Positions 45,001 through 53,471 of a stretch of 64,000 nt of DNA are shown here, one piece after another. The notes beneath the pieces were generated by a model. It did not search any database. It had not been told where the DNA came from and saw only the letters and a program-made list of their open reading frames with translations. Position numbers and translations under genes: made by a program. Position 1 is the first letter of the stretch, and each line of letters starts with the position of its first letter. Source of the stretch: Woeseiaceae bacterium (GTDB lineage Bacteria; Pseudomonadota; Gammaproteobacteria; Steroidobacterales; Woeseiaceae); NCBI GenBank assembly GCA_028280615.1, contig JANQLK010000002.1, positions 62,001 through 126,000 of the forward strand, written 5' to 3'.

Positions 45001-45419
45001 CCAGTACTTCGGCAAGAAGTAAACGAGTGACAACGCCCGCTCGAGCCCTGTCAGGTATTTGCGGCCTGCTGTTGTTGGGAACCGCATACCTGCACTACGC
45101 TGGACTCGAAGATCTGAATGCCACGCTCGTATCGGCGGGAATATCCGGTTTCTTCGCTGAGGCACTGCCCGTTCTGTGGCTTTTTTTGTCGTGGCATTTG
45201 GTAGCACTGTCGGTGCCACTCATTTGGGCTGCAGTCAGCAACCCGACGTGGTTTCTGCCGGCCGTGGTTTTTTGCACTGCGGTAACGGTCGGAGACTTTC
45301 TCTGGGTATACAGTGTGGCCGGATGGTTTCCAGGAACAATCATCTTGTCGGCGGTGGCCATCACTCTCTTTTGTGTTTCGGTTGCGCTGCACCGGGCCGG
45401 ACGCGGAAGTGAAATATAG
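44997..45419 (+). CDS. Four-helix small membrane protein, function unknown
   Basis: A 140-aa protein with four predicted membrane helices (ALSGICGLLLLGTAYL, VLWLFLSWHLVALSVPLIW, FLPAVVFCTAVTVGDFLW, TIILSAVAITLFCVSVAL). Its ATG overlaps the stop of the acyltransferase (ATGA), so it is coupled to that enzyme and may be an accessory subunit. No family motif recognised. Confidence 0.75.
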   Translation: MTSTSARSKRVTTPARALSGICGLLLLGTAYLHYAGLEDLNATLVSAGISGFFAEALPVLWLFLSWHLVALSVPLIWAAVSNPTWFLPAVVFCTAVTVGDFLWVYSVAGWFPGTIILSAVAITLFCVSVALHRAGRGSEI

Positions 45420-45451
45420 TTGAAACGATGATCCGGAATTACGCGCCTTCA

Positions 45452-46255
45452 TTACTGAAATACCCAATCGGCGACCACGTTGCCGCTCGTCGCGAGAGTT
45501 CGTGACATCGAATAGTGGTTCGCCCGTGGCAAAACAATCAGTTCGTGCGCTACACCGTCATGCTCGAGTTTTTCTGCGTAGCTTCGCGACTGCCGCAGGA
45601 ATTCCGCGGTTTCTGTCTCACCGACGGCGATCAATATCTCCGGCGTTTGTAGAAGCGAGCATTTGATGGGACTTAGCGCCGACACATCCGTATCCGTGAG
45701 CTGCAAATCCTCATTCAAGTACGACGCCTTCATCGGCCCGAGGTCATAGAGCCCGCTCAGAAGGGCCGCTCGCGTGATCGCCTTACCGTCCTCTGCCGGC
45801 CAGTCGTGCTCCAGGATCTTCGCGACAAGGAACGCGCCAACGGAATGTCCGCACAGAATGAGGTCATCCGGGTCCCCGTTGAATTGATTGATGTTTCCTC
45901 GTACCCAGGCGAATGCTCTCAGCGTTTGCTCGACAATCTCGCTGACACGAACTCGCGGCGCAAGATCGTAGTTGACAAGGACGCAGGTGTACCCGGCTCG
46001 TTTGGTGAGTCGACTGATGTAACGGTAGTGTCGTTTATCGAGGGCTCGAAAGTATCCGCCGTGAATGAACACAAAGACCGGTGATGCACTTTCTGAAGCG
46101 GGGAAAATGTCGACGCGTTGGCCATATGTATAGCCATAGCTGACATCGAGCTCGCACTTGAGAAATGAACGGGCAAGCAAGCTCTGAAAGGCGTTGACCA
46201 GCAAGTAGTGTCTCGCCAACGGATGCCGGCGTCGAAGATTGAACTGATCATCCAT
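45452..46255 (-). CDS. Alpha/beta-hydrolase (kynurenine-formamidase-like)
   Basis: A 267-aa esterase-type hydrolase. The oxyanion motif is VFVFIHGGYFRALDK, the nucleophile elbow LCGHSVGAFL, and the late acid and base lie near GETETAEF and RANHYSMSR. The layout resembles kynurenine formamidase and other HGG-type hydrolases, but the substrate is not predictable. The start is ATG 46255 (MDDQFNLRRRHPL). The 19 residues before it in the track are doubtful. It is convergent with the small membrane protein. Confidence 0.83.
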   Translation of the reverse strand: MDDQFNLRRRHPLARHYLLVNAFQSLLARSFLKCELDVSYGYTYGQRVDIFPASESASPVFVFIHGGYFRALDKRHYRYISRLTKRAGYTCVLVNYDLAPRVRVSEIVEQTLRAFAWVRGNINQFNGDPDDLILCGHSVGAFLVAKILEHDWPAEDGKAITRAALLSGLYDLGPMKASYLNEDLQLTDTDVSALSPIKCSLLQTPEILIAVGETETAEFLRQSRSYAEKLEHDGVAHELIVLPRANHYSMSRTLATSGNVVADWVFQ

Positions 46256-46422
46256 TGATGCTGTAGTAATCGGACTACAATCGGCCTGCGGCCCCAGACT
46301 CGAAAACCTCACTGGTCAAATTGATGCAGGCGGTTGTTAATCGCCTGACGCGAAAGCCCAGGACCTCGCCGGGAAACCGAACGCCGCGCTGGCCGCTGAT
46401 CTTAGCTCATTGAGGATGTTCA

Positions 46423-48093
46423 CTACAGTCTCTTCCCTTTCCAGAGAGACCATGCCGTGATGAAGAGGAGTAGCCCTCCAGCAACCAGGAGGAGCGAGGG
46501 CAAGTTGATACCGAAGGGAAGCAGGATCCCGGTAGCGTTGCGCGTAATCCAGGCAAAGATCAGCGAGGTGATACCCGTCGCACCCGTGAGCATGTTGAGG
46601 CCGAGTTTGTTGAGGCGCGCATAGGTTTCATTGTCGATCTGGATGCGTGTTCGGGTGGCGAAATGACCTTCATCGACTCGGCGCATGATTCGCCGCAACA
46701 GAACCGGCATTTCCACGATGGCGTCGGCATCCTGAAGGATGCGCATTCCGAGTTGTTTGACCATCGTCTCAATATCAAGGACTCTCATCCCCACCTCGGT
46801 ACCAAAGTCTTCGGCGACGGCCCGCAAGTCAATGTTTGGATCGAGGACCCGGATGGTGCCGTCGAGAGTGCCAAAGGTCTTGTCGAGTAAGAAAAGATCG
46901 GCGGGGATATGGAGCTTGTGCTCAACCACAAAGCTTTGCAGGACTTCGCTGGCCTGTGCCACTGGCATGGAGGCGACATCCCGCAAGAGCGCCCGGAGGT
47001 CTTCGCGCAGCTTTCGCATATCGACATCGTGTCCTACGATGTCGTAGTCGAGGAGGTGCGCGGCCATGCTGACGTGGTCTCGGCGGATGACGTCAAACGC
47101 GATGGCGCGAAGCATGGCCAGGGTTTGGCGATCGAAGCGCCCGATCATTCCGAAGTCGAGGATACCGAGTACACCTTCTGGCAAGAGCATCAGATTGCCG
47201 GGGTGAGGGTCGGCGTGAAAGAGTCCGTCGCGAAAGATCTGTTTCAAGGTGACCATCACCACCCTTTTTGCTAACTCGCGGGTGTCAACTTCTTGCTTGT
47301 GATGCGCGTCGAGCTGGCTGATGTTGACGCCGTCGAGGAACTCCATGGTGAGCAGGCGTTGGGCAGAATACTCCCAATAGATGCGAGCTATATGTACCTT
47401 CGAGTCATCTTCAAAATTGCGAGCAAATTCCTCTGTGAGGTGACCTTCCGAGACGAAATCCAGCTCGCGCAGAATGACCCGCTCGAATTCCTGGACGACC
47501 TTCACCTTGTCAATGGTCTCGGCAAATCTGCTGCGGTTGGCGAGACGAGCCATTCCGTAGAGGATTGAGAGATCCATGCGGATTTGCTCTTCGATCCCGG
47601 GGCGCAAAACCTTGGCAACGGCCTGCGTTCCATCGGGCAACGTGCAGCGATGCACTTGGGCAATCGAAGCCGCGGCAAGCGGCTTCTGCTCAAATGTGGG
47701 AAAGATCTCATTGATTTCTTTTCCCATCTCCTCCTCGACCACCCTCTTCACTTCTTCAAAGGGGATCTTGGAGGCGTGGTCCTGGAGCTTTCGTAACTCC
47801 GTGATGTAGGGCTTTGGCAACAGATCCGGGCGAGTACTCAAGATCTGCCCCATCTTGACGAAAGTGGGTCCCAGTTCTTCGCAGACCATGCGCAGACGCT
47901 CGGGACCGCTCAAGGGTCTGCTCGGCTGAGAAATCCCGTCACCCACTTTGCCCTCCTCATCAGGAGGCAGAGCGTCCTCAGCTGCAAAGAGTTTGCCGAA
48001 ACCCATCCTGTCGGAGAGATAGCCAAAGTCATGTCGAGCAAGCGCCGCAGTGATCTGCGCATAGCGCTTGTATCGGGTTACAAATTCCACCAT
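46423..48093 (-). CDS. UbiB/ABC1-family atypical kinase
   Basis: A 556-aa protein with the UbiB signature: the KxGQ motif in FVKMGQILSTRPDLLP, the Ala-rich loop AAASIAQVH in place of a P-loop, the catalytic HADPHPGN, and DFGMIG. Two C-terminal membrane helices end the protein (NLPSLLLVAGGLLLFITAW). The family supports ubiquinone synthesis and lipid transport. This copy is away from ubiE/ubiJ and is therefore more likely an accessory paralogue than the housekeeping UbiB. Neighbouring genes on the same strand are hydrolases. Confidence 0.92.
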   Translation of the reverse strand: MVEFVTRYKRYAQITAALARHDFGYLSDRMGFGKLFAAEDALPPDEEGKVGDGISQPSRPLSGPERLRMVCEELGPTFVKMGQILSTRPDLLPKPYITELRKLQDHASKIPFEEVKRVVEEEMGKEINEIFPTFEQKPLAAASIAQVHRCTLPDGTQAVAKVLRPGIEEQIRMDLSILYGMARLANRSRFAETIDKVKVVQEFERVILRELDFVSEGHLTEEFARNFEDDSKVHIARIYWEYSAQRLLTMEFLDGVNISQLDAHHKQEVDTRELAKRVVMVTLKQIFRDGLFHADPHPGNLMLLPEGVLGILDFGMIGRFDRQTLAMLRAIAFDVIRRDHVSMAAHLLDYDIVGHDVDMRKLREDLRALLRDVASMPVAQASEVLQSFVVEHKLHIPADLFLLDKTFGTLDGTIRVLDPNIDLRAVAEDFGTEVGMRVLDIETMVKQLGMRILQDADAIVEMPVLLRRIMRRVDEGHFATRTRIQIDNETYARLNKLGLNMLTGATGITSLIFAWITRNATGILLPFGINLPSLLLVAGGLLLFITAWSLWKGKRL

Positions 48094-48168
48094 GTGTCTG
48101 GCCTCCCCGCCTGGTCGCGTGTCGCAATCCCGCTGACAAGTGCCGAAATCACCTTTCGGTTTGGAGCG

Positions 48169-49221
48169 CTAACTCGAGGAGACGAGACCGGCGTCAATCG
48201 CTATTCGGCGAACTTCCTGCTTAAACCGGGCAGGCTCCTCCCAGTGCGGCATATGCGCCGACTGCTCAAACCAGACTAGCTCCTTATGCGGCGCATGGAT
48301 TGTGTCAACGTATGCTTCGGCAAGGCGCGTAGATTGGATCTGATCATGAACGCCCTCCATGAGATAGATTGGGACTTTCAGTACCGGACGAGTGCTGAAT
48401 GCGTCGTAATTGAACAGGGTCTCGTTCAGGGCTTTCATGGAAACCTTGCCGCCTCGCGCGAGATTGATGAATCCAGGCCATGCGAATTCCGGAATGCTGA
48501 GGTAGCGTAGGAAGTAATACAGGCCGGAGTGCGGGTTGTGCCGCCACACGCCTCCGAGACTGGTCAGCACCCGGCGCTGCGCCCACATGTCCTTAAGCGA
48601 GCTGTACGGAGGCGGCCCGATTTTCTCCAGCTTCGAGATCAGGTCGGAGCGCTTCTGATCGCGGGCCTGACTGGTCGCCCATTGGTAGCTCAGCTTCTCG
48701 CTCTCTGATCCGTCGGTGACCTGGCTGATCCCTACGTATACAGCGACTTTCTCGGGGTGCCGGGATACGTATTCCAGGCCTACGACGGAGCCCCACGAAT
48801 GGCCGACGAGAAGAACACCGTCCTGACCGAACTCGGTACGAAGGGAGTCGATTAGATCATCCAAATCATCGACGATCTGATCGAGAGTCAGCGTCGCACG
48901 ATCCCGAGCGGCTGAAAAACTGTACCCAGTGCCGCGCTGATCCCAATTCACAAACACGAAGTCGTTTTCCAGGTCGGAATTCAATAGCCGGTTGAACGGC
49001 ATGGCCGAGTAGCCCGGCCCCCCATGAACGAAAACGAGCAACGGTGATCTGCGGTCGCGACCTCGGATCAGGACGTAGTGCCTGGCACCACCAAGAAGCA
49101 TTCGTCGTGCCTCGGCAACCGACGATCTGACGATCTGGCCGTCGTTGATGCGAAAGCGTGGCGTATGGGTACGCGCAGTAATGAGCAGCACAATAGCAAC
49201 GATCAGGATGACGAAATACAT
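48169..49221 (-). CDS. Membrane-anchored alpha/beta-hydrolase (proline-iminopeptidase-like)
   Basis: A 350-aa protein with an N-terminal hydrophobic anchor (FVILIVAIVLLITA). The hydrolase domain has the oxyanion motif LLVFVHGGPGYSAMP, DQRGTGYS, the nucleophile elbow LVGHSWGSVVGLEY, and the catalytic His near EQSAHMPHWEEP. HGGPG plus DQRG is the signature of the proline iminopeptidase group (peptidase family S33). A periplasmic aminopeptidase or esterase is likely. It is 75 bases upstream of the UbiB-like gene. Confidence 0.85.
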   Translation of the reverse strand: MYFVILIVAIVLLITARTHTPRFRINDGQIVRSSVAEARRMLLGGARHYVLIRGRDRRSPLLVFVHGGPGYSAMPFNRLLNSDLENDFVFVNWDQRGTGYSFSAARDRATLTLDQIVDDLDDLIDSLRTEFGQDGVLLVGHSWGSVVGLEYVSRHPEKVAVYVGISQVTDGSESEKLSYQWATSQARDQKRSDLISKLEKIGPPPYSSLKDMWAQRRVLTSLGGVWRHNPHSGLYYFLRYLSIPEFAWPGFINLARGGKVSMKALNETLFNYDAFSTRPVLKVPIYLMEGVHDQIQSTRLAEAYVDTIHAPHKELVWFEQSAHMPHWEEPARFKQEVRRIAIDAGLVSSS

Positions 49222-49334
49222 GCTCGCTGGACTCGTTACTGGTTAACGGGCGTCCATGACGGTCCATCTGCCTCGCATTTCGACGTCAGCATCCGAGGCA
49301 GGATAACGAGCGGCTTCCGCCGCCTTGTTGTTCG

Positions 49335-49859
49335 TTACCTACTCGCCGCTGGCGCTGGGCCCTCTTCCCGTTGTTCGTTCGCGTCGATTCGCGATAAATC
49401 GCCCAGTTCGACGGTCAGTGGCAATTTGAACTTCAGCTTCGCATTGGTGATACCCACCAGTTGCATGGCCAACAGCACTGCGCAGTCTGTTTCTTTGAGG
49501 GTTTCCTCGACGGTATACCTTGCTGATTCGCAACCCATGACAACCGCAGCCTGATAGCCGTTTGCACGCTTCAGTAATCGCTTTCGCTGTCCAGCGGTCC
49601 AGAGACACATCGCAGTACACGGCAGATAGCTGGTGAACACGCCTGTCCTTACACCACGCTGCTCGAGAGCCTCACGCATATCGCGTAGGTGGTCTTCATA
49701 CGCACCGGTCTTGATGCCGTTCTTGAAAAACTCGATCAGCGGGGAGCCTGTGTCCGTCGCCAGGCTTACAGGTGGGCAGATCGGACATGACACGATCAAG
49801 ACGGATTCATAGCCTTCCAACTCGGCAGCCATGTCAAGTGGTTTCAGATGAAGAGGCAT
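49335..49859 (-). CDS. Conserved cysteine-containing protein, function unknown
   Basis: A 174-aa soluble protein with cysteines in SCPICPPVSLA, YLPCTAMCLW and VMGCESARY. The spacing suggests a metal or Fe-S site or a redox relay. A Rossmann-like alternation of strands and helices is apparent (ESVLIVSCPIC, AAVVMGCESA, CAVLLAMQLVG). I do not recognise the family. It is alone on the minus strand with 237 bases of empty sequence between it and the GlxA regulator. Confidence 0.6.
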   Translation of the reverse strand: MPLHLKPLDMAAELEGYESVLIVSCPICPPVSLATDTGSPLIEFFKNGIKTGAYEDHLRDMREALEQRGVRTGVFTSYLPCTAMCLWTAGQRKRLLKRANGYQAAVVMGCESARYTVEETLKETDCAVLLAMQLVGITNAKLKFKLPLTVELGDLSRIDANEQREEGPAPAASR

Positions 49860-50096
49860 GGTCGATCTCCCGTCCGAATCCCATCCAGCTCTTTCGGCGC
49901 GACTTGAGGTATGACCACCTGGTTGGAGCTGCCGTTGCTAGCATCAGACCATTTACATCGGCGACGAGCAATCCGGACTTATCCTTACTGGCGACGTAGC
50001 GACGACAGGGTCGTTGGCAGCCGACCCTGGGCCCGGCGACGGTGATCGAGCTTCATCGATAATTCCGCTGACAGGCTCATGCAATCGTCATTACCA

Positions 50097-51101
50097 TCAC
50101 CGCTTACAAAAGCGTCGACGATAATCACTGGGGGTGACCTTTACGACGCGCTGGAACGAGCGTCTCATCGAATCCGTGCTGCCAAAGCCGCAGCCTGTCG
50201 ATATCTCATCCAGCGATTCATCCGACTCCTCGAGGCGACGACGCACCGCATCGATACGAAGCTGCTGGACGAACGCCGCGGGTGTCTGGCCGACTTCTTC
50301 TCGAAAGACGCGTGAGAAGTTGCGCAGGCTCATGTTGACCCGCTCCGCCATTGCCTGAACGGACAAGTCGCCGGAGAGGTTATCGGATGCCCACGCCACG
50401 AGCTCGTTGACCGTATTTCGTTCGGCGCTCTGCGACTCGAGCGTGGTGCTGAACTGGGACTGACCGCCAGGACGGCGCATGAATACGACGAGGTGCCGCG
50501 CGCACTCCAATGCGATGGTCTGACCGAGGTCTTCTTCCACGAGCGATAGCGCGAGGTCGATTCCCGCGGTGACGCCGGCAGACGTGTAGACATCGCCGTC
50601 CTTTACGAAGATCGAGTCGGCCTGTACGTCAATCTGAGGGAATCGATCAGCCAGGTCGCGAGCGCCGCTCCAGTGCGTCGTCGCTTTCTTGCCGTCCAAC
50701 AAGCCCGCCGCTGCCAGAAAGAATGCGCCGCCACATATCGAAACAACGCGTTGGGATCGCCGTGCCAGACGTCGGATGACCGCCGAGTACTCCCGTGGCG
50801 GGTCTGCCATCCACACAAGTTCAGTTGCCGGCACGATCAGCGTATCGATGGCCCCGCGAAGATGCTTTGCCGACCGATGACCGATCATGGATATTCCCCC
50901 GCCCGACGGAATGGTCGGAGACGTATCGGCGCTCACGAGGATCAGCTCGTACGGTGACGAATCGTCGCCAACGAGCCGATTGGCGAGCGAAAACACCTCC
51001 CATGGGCCAATCAGGTCCAGCAGCAAAACCTGCGGAAACGACAGGAAAACGACACGGCGACTGCCGCGGTGCGATTCTTCGGGTCTGAATCGACTCATCA
51101 C
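50097..51101 (-). CDS. GlxA-type transcriptional regulator (DJ-1/PfpI + AraC)
   Basis: A 334-aa regulator. The N-terminal DJ-1/PfpI domain (about 15–190) contains the nucleophile elbow VVSICGGAFFLAAAG with Cys and ends TSAGVTAGIDLALSLVEEDLG. The C-terminal AraC domain (about 230–330) has AERVNMSLRNFSRVFREEVGQTP and ISTGCGFGSTDSMRRSFQRV. Such regulators usually control a nearby gene in response to a small molecule. The divergent Tat-exported DJ-1 protein 127 bases away is the obvious target. Confidence 0.9.
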   Translation of the reverse strand: MMSRFRPEESHRGSRRVVFLSFPQVLLLDLIGPWEVFSLANRLVGDDSSPYELILVSADTSPTIPSGGGISMIGHRSAKHLRGAIDTLIVPATELVWMADPPREYSAVIRRLARRSQRVVSICGGAFFLAAAGLLDGKKATTHWSGARDLADRFPQIDVQADSIFVKDGDVYTSAGVTAGIDLALSLVEEDLGQTIALECARHLVVFMRRPGGQSQFSTTLESQSAERNTVNELVAWASDNLSGDLSVQAMAERVNMSLRNFSRVFREEVGQTPAAFVQQLRIDAVRRRLEESDESLDEISTGCGFGSTDSMRRSFQRVVKVTPSDYRRRFCKR

Positions 51102-51228
51102 TCCCTCGATCGAATGGCCGTATTTGTCGGAACATTGTCATTTACGCCAACACGGATGTCCAGCATCATCTCCTCCAGCGGGTGCGCAACGGCGCGCATT
51201 TTTTGACGCTCGGACAGAGTGAGACGAG

Positions 51229-52080
51229 ATGAACAACGAGACTCAGACAGACATGGGCCGGAGACGATTTGTCGGCACGGCGGCCGCATTGGCCGGCGTC
51301 GCGATGGTTGGCCAGTCAGCAAGCGCAAGCACGAGCCAGGGGAAGCTCCAGGAGTCGAAGATCAAGCTGCCACCGATGCACAAGGGCAAGAAACCCGAGG
51401 TGGCGATGCTGCTGTACCCGGGCGTGACGCTCCTCGACCTGGTCGGCCCTCAGGCAGTCCTCTCCCCTTCCTGCAACGTCCACGTGGTTTGGAAGAACAC
51501 GGATCTGGTGGAGACGGACAGCGGTTTGATCACGAAGGCAAGCTCGACGTTCGAAGAGTGCCCGAGAGATCTGGACGTCCTGTTCGTGCCCGGTGGCGAA
51601 TTCAGCGTCATGATGGACGCGGAAGTTCTCGAGTTCCTGGCCGATCGCGGATCGCGAGCGAGATATGTGACAAGCGTTTGCGGCGGGTCGATTGTGTTGG
51701 GTGCTGCCGGGCTGCTGCAAGGTTACGAGGCGACCTCACACTGGATGGCCCGCGAGGCGTTGTCGGTTTTCGGCGCGACGCCCGTCGCCGCCCGAGTCGT
51801 CCGGGATCGCAATCGGATATCCGGCGGCGGCGTAACAGCCGGTATCGACTTCGGGCTCGTGCTGCTCGCGGAGCTCCTGGGTGAGGACGTTGCAAAGCTC
51901 TCACAACTCGCCCTGGAGTACGATCCCGCCCCGCCCTTTAACGCCGGCACACCGGAAAAAGCGGGCCCCGAGATCATGAGCAAGATGCAGGAGTGGCTCG
52001 GGCCGGCGGGAGACATGTTGATGCCGATGTGTGCCGAAGCTGCGAAGGATATGGGCAAGTACACGCCTCTCGTGAACTAG
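51229..52080 (+). CDS. Tat-exported DJ-1/PfpI-family protein (isonitrile-hydratase-like)
   Basis: A 283-aa protein. The twin-arginine signal is MGRRRFVGTAAALAGVAMVG. The mature DJ-1/PfpI domain (about 55–235) has LLYPGVTLLDLVGPQAVL, the nucleophile elbow VTSVCGGSIVLGAAGL with the catalytic Cys, and ISGGGVTAGIDFGLVLLAEL. The domain resembles isonitrile hydratase and the sensor half of GlxA regulators. Export by Tat is unusual for this family, which is mostly cytoplasmic. It is divergent from the GlxA regulator. Confidence 0.85.
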   Translation: MNNETQTDMGRRRFVGTAAALAGVAMVGQSASASTSQGKLQESKIKLPPMHKGKKPEVAMLLYPGVTLLDLVGPQAVLSPSCNVHVVWKNTDLVETDSGLITKASSTFEECPRDLDVLFVPGGEFSVMMDAEVLEFLADRGSRARYVTSVCGGSIVLGAAGLLQGYEATSHWMAREALSVFGATPVAARVVRDRNRISGGGVTAGIDFGLVLLAELLGEDVAKLSQLALEYDPAPPFNAGTPEKAGPEIMSKMQEWLGPAGDMLMPMCAEAAKDMGKYTPLVN

Positions 52081-52134
52081 TTCGAGCGGTACGAGTGTGA
52101 CGGAGAAACCGAAGTCGAAGAGGCACCTAAGAGT

Positions 52135-52254
52135 ATGAATACCAGAGGACGCCGTCTCCTGGTCGTGATTTCAATTGTAGTTTTCTCAGCGCTCTATGTG
52201 GCGAGTTGGTACTGCTTGTACCCTGAGCGATTCGACGTCGCGAAGTTCTTTTGA
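52135..52254 (+). CDS. 39-aa single-helix membrane mini-protein
   Basis: Not in the ORF track. ATG 52135 to TGA 52254 encodes a basic N-terminus (MNTRGRRL), a hydrophobic helix (LVVISIVVFSALYVASWY) and a short polar tail. AAGAG lies just upstream, which is weak. It sits 54 bases after the DJ-1 gene and 28 before the DUF3817 gene on the same strand, so it could be part of their operon. Codon use is ordinary. Similar small helices can arise by chance. Confidence 0.45.
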   Translation: MNTRGRRLLVVISIVVFSALYVASWYCLYPERFDVAKFF

Positions 52255-52282
52255 CAACGCAATTTGCAGTGAACACCTCGTT

Positions 52283-52576
52283 ATGACGAGTCTTCGACGC
52301 GCAGCGATAGCGGAGGCCGTGACACTGCTAGTGCTTTTCTGTGTCGCGATGCCGCTGAAGCATTTCTTTGGCGTGCCTCTGGCCGTCTCGATCGCGGGGC
52401 CGATTCACGGCCTCGCCTTCATGGTGTTTCTCTGGTTCGTGATTCGCTCCTGGGCGGAGGAGTTGATCAGTGCAAACGGCGTTTCTCGCCTGATTGTTGG
52501 AGCGTTCATCCCCATGGGCGGATTCGTCAATGAGCGTTGGCTTCGTCGACAACAGACCGAAGCCGGATTCCCGTGA
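52283..52576 (+). CDS. DUF3817-like small membrane protein
   Basis: A 97-aa protein with three predicted helices. The N-terminus LRRAAIAEAVTLLVLFCVAMPLK and the central GPIHGLAFMVFLWFV with its conserved His match the DUF3817 layout, as does the end FVNERWLRRQ. Function of the family is unknown. ATG 52283 starts it. The ORF-track start 29 codons upstream adds unrelated sequence. The stop overlaps the GTGA start of the next gene. Confidence 0.75.
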   Translation: MTSLRRAAIAEAVTLLVLFCVAMPLKHFFGVPLAVSIAGPIHGLAFMVFLWFVIRSWAEELISANGVSRLIVGAFIPMGGFVNERWLRRQQTEAGFP

Positions 52577-52965
52577 CCTACCTGCTAGCCAAAGCGGCAC
52601 ACATCGTGTCTTTGGTTGTCTGGATCGCGGGAATGACAGCGGTTGCGCTATCTCTGAGACATCCTGTCCGCACTTTCATGAAGCCGCTGAGAGCCTACGA
52701 CCGAGCCGTCACTACGCCCGCGATGATCCTGGCATGGGGTTTCGGGCTCTTTCTCGCGGTACGAGGCGGCTGGTTTCCGCAGTCATGGCTCGGACTCAAG
52801 ATACTCCTGGTGCTGGCCCTTTCGGGCGTACACGGCGCTTTGACGGGAAAGCTGCGCCGAGCGACGAACACCACCGACGATCCTGTGACGGGCGGACGAT
52901 GGTATTTGCCTATTGGACTGGTCCTCGTGAGCGGAATTGTGCTGCTCGTGACGCTGAAGCCGTGA
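52573..52965 (+). CDS. HemJ/CopD-like membrane protein
   Basis: A 130-aa protein with four helices. The first helix carries a conserved His (LLAKAAHIVSLVVWIAGM) and the charged loop RHPVRTFMKPLRAYDR follows, resembling the small CopD-type or HemJ-like (UPF0093) membrane proteins. It starts at GTG 52573, overlapping the DUF3817 stop, so the two are translationally coupled and may form a complex. It is shorter than typical HemJ and a heme-pathway role is not established. Confidence 0.72.
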   Translation: MTYLLAKAAHIVSLVVWIAGMTAVALSLRHPVRTFMKPLRAYDRAVTTPAMILAWGFGLFLAVRGGWFPQSWLGLKILLVLALSGVHGALTGKLRRATNTTDDPVTGGRWYLPIGLVLVSGIVLLVTLKP

Positions 52966-52998
52966 CTGCCCGCTTGTCGACAACCCACGCTGTCACCC

Positions 52999-53322
52999 TC
53001 AGGGCTTCTGGTAGTGAAGCGCCAGCCAGATGGCATCCTGCGAGACCGAGGCGACCCGGTGTCTGCAATGCGCTTGGATGACCAAACTGTCGCCGGGCTT
53101 GAGAGCCAGCCCGGTGCCGTCCTCGAATTCGAGCGTGGCTTCGCCTTTCAGGAGCAAAACCCACTCGGGTTGCGGCTGCTCGTACCAGAAACCGGGCTCG
53201 GAGGCATGCCCGTTGGAGACGATTCGTTCCAGCTTGGCCGGGCCGGTTTGCAGGAGTTCAAAGAAAATCTCCCGGTCGGCGGACGATCCTTCGAGCAGAT
53301 TCGTGACTTCGGGCGGATTCAT
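52999..53322 (-). CDS. Single-domain cupin
   Basis: A 107-aa cupin. The barrel core is visible as GFWYEQPQPEWVLLLKGEATLEF (first cupin box, with Glu but with Gln and Pro where metal-binding His often occur) and LKPGDSLVIQAHCRHRV (second box, with His). The metal-binding set is therefore incomplete, so an enzymatic role is uncertain. It is convergent with the HemJ-like gene. Confidence 0.8.
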   Translation of the reverse strand: MNPPEVTNLLEGSSADREIFFELLQTGPAKLERIVSNGHASEPGFWYEQPQPEWVLLLKGEATLEFEDGTGLALKPGDSLVIQAHCRHRVASVSQDAIWLALHYQKP

Positions 53323-53471
53323 AACCTGATCCAGAATAAGGCCCCGTTGCCGGCGGTTTCAACCCGCCGATCGCGGTAGCGTTGGGTCGGGATCCTCCCG
53401 GATTCCGATACCGTCACTTCGCGCTTCGCTTTCCAGTCCTCAGCGCGGCTAATCGTTGCAACGCGCAATTC

